Positions 1 to 4,497 of a stretch of 6,496 nucleotides of DNA are shown here, piece by piece (position 1 is the stretch's first letter; every line of letters begins with the position of its first letter). The notes beneath the pieces were generated by a model. That model made no database searches and was not told the origin of the DNA. It was given only the letters and a program-made list of their open reading frames with translations. The translations under genes and the position numbers were made by a program. The stretch is from Acidobacteriaceae bacterium (lineage in GTDB: Bacteria; Acidobacteriota; Terriglobia; Terriglobales; Acidobacteriaceae): contig JAOAPJ010000380.1 of the NCBI GenBank assembly GCA_025462805.1, forward strand, positions 1 through 6,496, given 5' to 3'.

Positions 1-169
1 GCGGCCGGCTGGTCTCCTGCGCATGGTCGGCATCGAGCTGGGCCTCGCGCATGTCTTCGCGGATGATCTCCGGCGGAATCTGCAGGGGCGTGTCGTCAGG
101 CGGAGGCGGTGGGACCTCCTGGCCCGGCTCCGGCATCTCTGGCAAGCGTGTATCGTCGTGCATCTTCAT
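1..169 (-). CDS. Unknown protein, proline-rich acidic N-terminus (partial, runs off left edge)
   Basis: An open frame of 56 codons starts at an ATG (169-167) that overlaps the mobA TGA stop as ATGA and stays open to the window edge. The visible protein is hydrophilic and acidic, with a run of five prolines at residues 20-24 inside a Pro/Glu/Asp-rich stretch, then a more helical, charged segment (about residues 34-52). There is no signal peptide or membrane segment in the visible part. The four-base overlap suggests translational coupling to mobA, since no Shine-Dalgarno is seen just upstream. A second ATG two codons in (163-161) and another at codon 40 are alternative starts. I do not recognise the family. 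The low-complexity N-terminus is probably a disordered extension ahead of a domain outside the window. That it is a real gene rests on the overlap and open frame only. Confidence 0.55.
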   Translation of the reverse strand, partial: MKMHDDTRLPEMPEPGQEVPPPPPDDTPLQIPPEIIREDMREAQLDADHAQETSRP

Positions 170-795
170 AGCATAGGGGTGGAGGTCAGCGCGGACTCGG
201 CCAGGGCCAGTTCGGCTGGTGTATTGCAGTTCATCATCTGCAGGAAAAGCGGCTGCCAGGCGCCGTCCTTCCCGGCATCCCCGGCCGCCGCGACCGACTC
301 CATATCGAAGCAGTCGACGGCCGCTCGGACTGCGGCTGCGCCATCCGTGACGACTCGCATCACCTTGTAGTCGCCTGCATTCAGGGATTGAGAGATGGGC
401 TCGAGCAGAATGGGCCGGTAGACGGCGCAGAGCGGTTGAGGGGTACCGGTCACGCGCGGTATGGTGGCCGCCGCGCCGGTGCGCTCCGCCCGGTCCAGCA
501 ATGTCGCAAGGAAGCCCAGTGACACGAGAGGCAGGTCCACACCTACCACCAACACTGCGTCTCCCGCGCACTCGCGAAGGGCAGTCTCGATGCCGCTCAG
601 GGGCCCGCGGTCCGGATGCGCATCCTCGATCACCTTTGCATTCACCCCGTGGACGGGAGCGCGCAGCCCGGCCACCCGTACCGGCAACCGGAGCGCCTGC
701 AGCTTGTGGACCATGTGGGCGAGAAGCGGCTTCCCGGCCAGCACGCATGCGGCCTTGTCCTGCCCCATGCGGCGGCTTCGACCACCGGCAATCAC
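166..795 (-). CDS. mobA: Molybdenum cofactor guanylyltransferase MobA
   Basis: MobA is a cytoplasmic enzyme that transfers GMP from GTP to molybdopterin-bound molybdenum, giving the guanine dinucleotide cofactor used by DMSO-reductase-family enzymes. From the GTG at 795 the protein has 209 residues, a normal length. It opens with the nucleotide-binding signature AGGRSRRMGQDKA (residues 3-15), followed by GPLSGIETAL (64-73), the VVGVDLPL strand with the metal-binding Asp (83-90; D87), GTPQPLCAVYR (117-127) and a C-terminal NCNTPAELALAE segment (189-200). The GTG start leaves almost nothing of the first beta strand. An in-frame CTG at 813-811, overlapping the dipeptidase stop as CTGA and preceded by GGGGAG six bases upstream, would add six residues and fits the family better. 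The next gene overlaps its stop by four bases. Related MobA-like nucleotidyltransferases (e.g. MocA) are possible, but the motif set favours MobA. Confidence 0.9.
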   Translation of the reverse strand: MIAGGRSRRMGQDKAACVLAGKPLLAHMVHKLQALRLPVRVAGLRAPVHGVNAKVIEDAHPDRGPLSGIETALRECAGDAVLVVGVDLPLVSLGFLATLLDRAERTGAAATIPRVTGTPQPLCAVYRPILLEPISQSLNAGDYKVMRVVTDGAAAVRAAVDCFDMESVAAAGDAGKDGAWQPLFLQMMNCNTPAELALAESALTSTPML

Positions 796-809
796 CCACC
801 CTTCTGCGT

Positions 810-2273
810 TCAGGCCGTGCTCCCCTGCCGCGCGGCTGTCTGCGCCGTGTTGCTCATTCCGTCCAAGCCGCCCAAGCGCTCGAAGAACCCGATCACCGAC
901 TCGATGCCGCGGTAGAAGTTGGCGATGTGGAACTTCTCATTCGGCGCGTGCAGGTTGTCATCCGGCAGCCCGAAGCCCATCATCACCGCCGGTATCTTCA
1001 GGTGGCGTGCGATGTCTCCCACGATTGGGATTGAGCCGCCGGAGCGAATGAACACCGTCTCCCGCCCGAAGACCTCGAGCATGGCCTGCTCGGCTGCACG
1101 GACAAAGCGGTTGTCGGTGCCGATCACGATCGGATCACCGGAGTGGATCAGCCGGACGTCCACGGTCACCCCCCGGGGCGCGAGCGACGCAACGAAGGCC
1201 TGGTACTGCGCGAAGGCCTTCTGCGGGGTCATGGCGGGGACCAGCCGCATCGAAACCTTGGCCAGGGCGCGCGCCGGGATCACGGTCTTGGCACCCGCCC
1301 CGGTGAATCCGCCCGGCATGCCATGCACGTCGAGTGTGGGCCGGGCCCAGGTGCGCTCCAGGACCGAGAAGCCCGGTTCGCCGGTCAGCTCACGGGAGCC
1401 CACTTCGTTCTGGCGGTAGTGGTCCTCATCGAACGGGAGCCTCTTCCAGGCGGCCTGCTCCTCCGCGGAAGGCGGCTCGGTGTCGTCGTAGAAGCCAGGG
1501 ATGAGGATCCGGCCGTCGCGGTCCTTCAGTCCGGAGATGATCTGGGCCAGCGCCACGAAAGGGTTAGGCGCCGCGCCGCCATACATGCCGGAGTGCAGGT
1601 CGGTCTTCGCGCCCCGCACCTCGATCTCGGTATAGATCATGCCGCGCAGCCCGACGCATAACGTGGGTAGATCGGGCGCGAACATCTCGGTGTCGGAGAC
1701 CAGGGCAACGTCCGCCTTGAGCTGCTGCGGGTGTTCGCGGACGAACGCGGCAATGCCCTCGCCGCCGACCTCTTCCTCGCCTTCGAGGATCACCCGCACG
1801 TTCAGCGGCAGGCGGCCCCCGCCGCTCGCGAACAGCGCCTCGAGCGCCTTTAGATGCATGTACATCTGCCCTTTGTCGTCGACCGCGCCGCGGGCGTAGA
1901 GGTTGCCGTTGCGTTCGGTCGGCTCAAAGGGCGGGCTCAGCCATTCGTCCAGCGGGTCAGGAGGCTGGACATCGTAGTGGCCGTAACACAGGCAGGTCGC
2001 CGCGTCCGGGGCATGGAGCCAGTCACCATAGACCAGGGGGTGGCCCCCCTTCCTGGCTCCGTCGGTCTCCATCAGCCGGACGTTCTCCAGGCCGATGCGC
2101 TTCATCTCGGCGGCCAGAGTCTCCGCGGCGCGACGGACGTCGGCGGCATGCTCCGGCAGGGTGGAGACGCTGGGGATGCGCAGGAGCTCTTTCAGTTCGT
2201 TCAGGAAGCGCGGCTGGTTGGCGCGGGCATAGAGGACGGCAGGACTGGAGGTGGTCGCTGGGCTGGACATCAT
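810..2273 (-). CDS. M20-family metallodipeptidase (CNDP-like)
   Basis: This 487-residue protein is a complete di-zinc peptidase of the M20 family, in the long-form dipeptidase group related to carnosinase/CNDP2. It probably cleaves dipeptides in the cytoplasm; no signal peptide is seen. Visible active-site elements in order: CYGHYDVQP (H99, D101), GAVDDKGQ (bridging D132), EGEEEVGG (164-171; E167 as likely general base, E168 as ligand), VSDTEM (D194), DLHSGMYGG (H227, in the inserted dimerisation domain) and DDNLHAPNEKF (H442). All metal and catalytic residues expected in the family appear present. The dimerisation domain spans roughly residues 215-395, and the last 20 residues look like a loose tail. 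Translation starts at tandem ATGs (2273, 2270) with CGGAG ten bases upstream of the first. The stop (812-810) abuts or overlaps mobA. Substrate cannot be read from sequence. It is probably metabolic (peptide recycling) rather than linked to molybdenum cofactor synthesis. Confidence 0.93.
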   Translation of the reverse strand: MMSSPATTSSPAVLYARANQPRFLNELKELLRIPSVSTLPEHAADVRRAAETLAAEMKRIGLENVRLMETDGARKGGHPLVYGDWLHAPDAATCLCYGHYDVQPPDPLDEWLSPPFEPTERNGNLYARGAVDDKGQMYMHLKALEALFASGGGRLPLNVRVILEGEEEVGGEGIAAFVREHPQQLKADVALVSDTEMFAPDLPTLCVGLRGMIYTEIEVRGAKTDLHSGMYGGAAPNPFVALAQIISGLKDRDGRILIPGFYDDTEPPSAEEQAAWKRLPFDEDHYRQNEVGSRELTGEPGFSVLERTWARPTLDVHGMPGGFTGAGAKTVIPARALAKVSMRLVPAMTPQKAFAQYQAFVASLAPRGVTVDVRLIHSGDPIVIGTDNRFVRAAEQAMLEVFGRETVFIRSGGSIPIVGDIARHLKIPAVMMGFGLPDDNLHAPNEKFHIANFYRGIESVIGFFERLGGLDGMSNTAQTAARQGSTA

Positions 2274-2350
2274 CTGGGTGTGGCTCCGGGAGCGATGATA
2301 GTCGAGCCGCGGTGCCGTGCGCGGGAAGGGCCGGGCTCGAGCCTGTCACA

Positions 2351-2391
2351 ACGTATGTTCGACGTATAAAATAGGTTCAGTATCGGGTCAC
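2351..2391 (-). promoter_or_regulatory. Candidate promoter with ACGTAT direct repeat upstream of the dipeptidase gene
   Basis: In the 103-bp gap between rhodanese and dipeptidase, the minus strand reads GTGACC (2391-2386), 17 bases, then TATACG (2368-2363). Each hexamer matches the sigma-70 consensus at four of six positions. Two copies of ACGTAT lie on the plus strand at 2351-2356 and 2362-2367, exactly 11 bp apart, and overlap the -10 and presumed start point. This local AT-rich patch stands out from its GC-rich surroundings. The leader would be about 80 nt. Matches are weak, so this is a suggestion only. It would let the dipeptidase-mobA unit be transcribed separately from the rhodanese. 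Confidence 0.3.
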
Positions 2392-2703
2392 CGCTGGATC
2401 GACATCGCGCGACCACGCATCGATCCCGCCACGGAGAGACTGGGCTAGTTCGAATCCCTGGTTCCGCAGCCAGTTGGCCACGCTCAGGGAGCGGACGCCG
2501 TGGTGGCAGATTACGACGATGCGCTCGTCGGGATCCAGTTCCTGGTGTGCCCGGGACGGAACTTCGCCCATCGGCATGGAGACGGCCCCTGGGAAGCTGC
2601 TGAGAGTCGTCTCCCAGGGCTCCCGTACATCCAGCAGCAGGGTCCGTTCCTGGCCCGTGAGCATGTGGCTCAGGTCTTGGGGAATGAGTTCAAGATCTAG
2701 CAT
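2377..2703 (-). CDS. Single-domain rhodanese (sulfurtransferase)
   Basis: This 108-residue protein is one rhodanese domain, a GlpE/PspE-sized cytoplasmic sulfurtransferase that carries sulfane sulfur as a persulfide. It shows LLLDVREPWE (22-31), the CH2A-type segment at the N-terminal end, FPGAVSMPMGE (37-47) and the active-site loop CHHGVRS (66-72) with C66 as catalytic cysteine. The C-terminal signature LRGGIDAWSRDVDP (90-103) is also present. The six-residue loop after the cysteine fits sulfur rather than phosphate or arsenate as substrate. The ATG at 2703 is chosen because the family's beta strand begins immediately after it. Only AGGA one base upstream resembles a ribosome site, so initiation may be weak or the mRNA unusual. 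It is divergent from the response regulator and 103 bp upstream of the dipeptidase on the same strand. The sulfur acceptor is unknown. Confidence 0.92.
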   Translation of the reverse strand: MLDLELIPQDLSHMLTGQERTLLLDVREPWETTLSSFPGAVSMPMGEVPSRAHQELDPDERIVVICHHGVRSLSVANWLRNQGFELAQSLRGGIDAWSRDVDPAVTRY

Positions 2704-2832
2704 GTCCTAGTGAGGGATGAGATTTCCCGCTTTGGGGTTTCATGCTTTGAAAGCCGATTCGACGCGGTATCCGGTTGAGGACCGCGCCCTCTTTGAGATG
2801 ATACAAACTTAGGGAAATCGTATTGGAGACAA
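2704..2832. promoter_or_regulatory. Divergent intergenic region, with hairpin and regulator ribosome site
   Basis: This 129-bp region separates the diverging rhodanese and response-regulator genes and must hold control elements for both, unless either is read from outside. It is more AT-rich than the genes. Seen in it: an inverted repeat CGCGGT (2763-2768) / ACCGCG (2781-2786), extendable inward by CC/GG past a two-base bulge with loop GGTTGA; an 11-base dyad GCTTT-G-AAAGC (2744-2754); and, on the minus strand, TATCAT (2803-2798), a five-of-six match to a sigma-70 -10 box but without a good -35. The plus-strand ribosome site of the regulator is GGAG at 2825-2828, four bases before its ATG. 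No plus-strand promoter is convincing; TTGAGG (2775-2780) with TGATAC (2799-2804) is the best and is poor. Confidence 0.5.
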
Positions 2833-4257
2833 ATGAGCAGTAGAGCAATTGCAGGGGAAAAGGTTCTGATCGTTGAAGACGAGCTGCATGCCCTGATGGG
2901 CCTGGCCGAGCTTGTCTCCGGTTGGGGATACCGCACCGAGACCGCACGGGATGGCGCAGAGGCGCTGGAAAAGATCCAGGCCTGGCAGCCGGGCATCGTT
3001 GTGACGGACATGAAGATGCCGCGCATGGATGGCATCGAGCTGCTCAACCGACTGACAGAGCTACCTGAGAAACAGGCGGTCATCCTGCTCACCGCGCAGG
3101 GCTCGATCGATCGCGCGGTCGAAGCGATGAAGCTGGGCGCGTACGACTTCATTCAGAAGCCGGTCGATCCCACGCGCCTGAAGATGATTCTGGCCAATGC
3201 GTCGCGCCAGCGGGAGACGGAGCAGGAGCTGGACGTCACCCGGCGCAGGCTGCGCGAGAAGGGTGTGCTCGGGTCACTAGTTGGCTCGTCCAAGAAGATG
3301 CAGGACATCTTCCAACTGATCGAGCGCGTCGCAGGTTCGAACGTGTCGGTGCTGATCACCGGAGAGAGCGGGACCGGCAAAGAGGTGGTGGCGCGCACGC
3401 TGCACGAGCTCTCGCCACGCAAGTCGAAGCCCTTTGTCGCAGTGAACTGCGCAGCCATTCCGGAGACGCTGATCGAGGCCGAGGTCTTCGGCTACGAGAA
3501 GGGCGCGTTTACCGGCGCCATTGAGCGCAGCCCCGGCTGCTTTGAGCTGGCGGAGGAGGGCACGCTGCTGCTGGACGAGATCGGCGAGATGCCGGTGGGC
3601 ACGCAGGCGAAGCTGCTGCGCGTGATCGAAGAGCGGCGCCTGCGCCGGCTGGGCTCGAAGGTCGAGAAGATCATCAACGTGCGTGTCCTGGCCGCCACCA
3701 ACAAGGACCCGCGCGACGCGGTCGCAGACGGCCATCTCCGCGGTGACCTGTTCTATCGGCTGAACGTCTTCAACATCCATATGCCGCCGCTGCGCGAGCA
3801 TAAGGAAGACATCCCGGCCATCCTGGAAGCGATCCTCGCGGACATGAACGAGAAGCACGAGCGCACGGTCACCGGCGTGGACAAAGAGATGCTCGCTCGC
3901 CTGATGAGCCATGACTGGCCGGGCAACGTCCGTGAGCTGCGCAACACCATCGAGCGCGCCGTGATCTTGTGCGGCGAGGGTCAACTGGAATCCCGCCATC
4001 TGCCGCCGGGCTTCGGGGAGCGTATGGCACGCCCCGCCGCCGACGATGGCGCCAGCAACTCGGTGCAGGTAGAGGTGGGCGCGACCGTAGACGAGGCCGA
4101 ACGCCTGCTCATCCTGAAGACCCTGGAGTCCACGCGCAATAACAAGACCCGCGCGGCGGAGATCCTGGGCATCAGCCTGAAGACGCTGCACAACAAGCTG
4201 AAGGAGTACGGCAGCGCCTCCTTCGCGTCGAACGAGAGCGTCGAAGAACGGGTTTAA
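2833..4257 (+). CDS. NtrC-type sigma-54-dependent response regulator
   Basis: This 474-residue protein is a complete three-domain enhancer-binding protein. The receiver (about 9-122) has the acidic pair E15/D16, phospho-acceptor D59 in VVTDMKMP, T87 and K109. The AAA+ domain (about 148-390) has Walker A GESGTGKE (177-184), the sigma-54-contacting loop GAFTGA (224-229), Walker [11 protein letters not shown] (245-254), sensor-I N290 and the sensor-II region [10 protein letters not shown] (362-371). A Fis-type helix-turn-helix follows (about 421-459: [20 protein letters not shown]), with a 15-residue polar tail. All key residues are intact, so it should hydrolyse ATP and open sigma-54 promoters when phosphorylated. 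The start at ATG 2833 has GGAG four bases upstream and places the receiver beta strand at residue 10. The sensor kinase 231-240 bp downstream on the same strand is the likely partner. Target genes are unknown; NtrC-type describes architecture, not a nitrogen role. Confidence 0.95.
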   Translation: MSSRAIAGEKVLIVEDELHALMGLAELVSGWGYRTETARDGAEALEKIQAWQPGIVVTDMKMPRMDGIELLNRLTELPEKQAVILLTAQGSIDRAVEAMKLGAYDFIQKPVDPTRLKMILANASRQRETEQELDVTRRRLREKGVLGSLVGSSKKMQDIFQLIERVAGSNVSVLITGESGTGKEVVARTLHELSPRKSKPFVAVNCAAIPETLIEAEVFGYEKGAFTGAIERSPGCFELAEEGTLLLDEIGEMPVGTQAKLLRVIEERRLRRLGSKVEKIINVRVLAATNKDPRDAVADGHLRGDLFYRLNVFNIHMPPLREHKEDIPAILEAILADMNEKHERTVTGVDKEMLARLMSHDWPGNVRELRNTIERAVILCGEGQLESRHLPPGFGERMARPAADDGASNSVQVEVGATVDEAERLLILKTLESTRNNKTRAAEILGISLKTLHNKLKEYGSASFASNESVEERV

Positions 4258-4281
4258 CGGTTCACCTTGCCCGATTGGAGC

Positions 4282-4293
4282 ATCAGGCCTGAT
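4282..4293. repeat. Perfect 12-bp palindrome, possible operator or activator site
   Basis: ATCAGGCCTGAT reads identically on both strands and ends at flanking mismatches (C/C). With no loop it is a poor RNA hairpin, so binding by a dimeric protein is the likelier role if it has one. It begins 25 bases after the regulator stop codon and lies about 125-145 bases upstream of the sigma-54-like element at 4407-4422, a usual distance for an enhancer-binding protein site. No second copy is seen nearby. Confidence 0.35.
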
Positions 4294-4406
4294 CTGCCGG
4301 AGGTTGGAGGTGTCTGGAACTGCTGCGGTGACGTAGCCTTCCGGCGTTCTCCTACTCCGATTTGCAGTCCGGCCTGCTCTCACCGGCAGGTGCCTTGGGG
4401 CCCCGC

Positions 4407-4422
4407 ACGAACGTTAGTTGCA
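4407..4422 (+). promoter_or_regulatory. Candidate sigma-54 promoter upstream of the sensor kinase
   Basis: ACGAACG (4407-4413), four bases, then TTGCA (4418-4422) compares with the sigma-54 pattern TGGCACG-N4-TTGCA. The -12 half is perfect with correct spacing. The -24 half matches four of seven, and the usually invariant GG is CG. Transcription would start near 4433, giving a leader of about 65 nt before the ATG at 4498. An overlapping alternative, CGGCAGG-N4-TTGGG (4384-4399), keeps the -24 GG but has GG instead of GC at -12. Neither is a clean match; the element is reported because the gene upstream encodes a sigma-54 activator. Confidence 0.25.
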
Positions 4423-4497
4423 GAGCCACTACCCTAATTCGCCACTCCCGCGACGTTCTAAAGTTGCACCCGCGCCGAGTACCATAGTGTGTACTGC

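Larger units (their letters stand above)
4258..4497 (+). other. Non-coding gap between regulator and kinase genes
   Basis: No credible gene lies in this roughly 240-bp stretch; the long minus-strand frame covering part of it is a shadow of the regulator gene. It contains a perfect 12-bp palindrome (4282-4293), a bulged stem GGC+CTGC / GCAG+GCC (4371-4394), a GGGGCCCC palindrome (4397-4404), and two TTGCA boxes (4418-4422 and 4464-4468), each preceded by ACGTT. None of the stems is followed by a T tract, so I see no intrinsic terminator after the regulator gene. A gap this long between two partner genes suggests that the kinase has its own promoter. Confidence 0.55.

Noticed and set aside
23..1051. 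Several plus-strand frames (23-370, 461-1051, 501-1034) across mobA and the dipeptidase 3' end
   Set aside because: Arg/Ala/Pro/Ser-rich shadows with no motifs, overlapping one another and the well-supported minus-strand genes.
2334..2343. GGCTCGAGCC palindrome downstream of the rhodanese gene, considered as a terminator
   Set aside because: No loop and no T tract on the minus strand after it; 10-bp GC palindromes are expected by chance in such DNA.
1143..2369. Plus-strand frames opposite the dipeptidase (1143-1661, 1854-2369)
   Set aside because: They are antisense to intact M20 catalytic motifs and show no family features of their own.
166..2703. Idea of a new defence or mobile system in the minus-strand cluster
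   Set aside because: All recognisable members are ordinary metabolic enzymes with intact catalytic residues, and there are no repeats, integrases or toxin-like small genes.
3277..4383. 368-residue minus-strand frame opposite the response regulator
   Set aside because: It mirrors the GC-rich codon pattern of the regulator gene, has no recognisable domain or ribosome site, and the opposite strand encodes a complete, motif-rich protein.
4371..4404. Stem GGC+CTGC / GCAG+GCC and GGGGCCCC, considered as a terminator for the regulator gene
   Set aside because: The stem is short and bulged, GGGGCCCC lacks a loop, and no T run follows.
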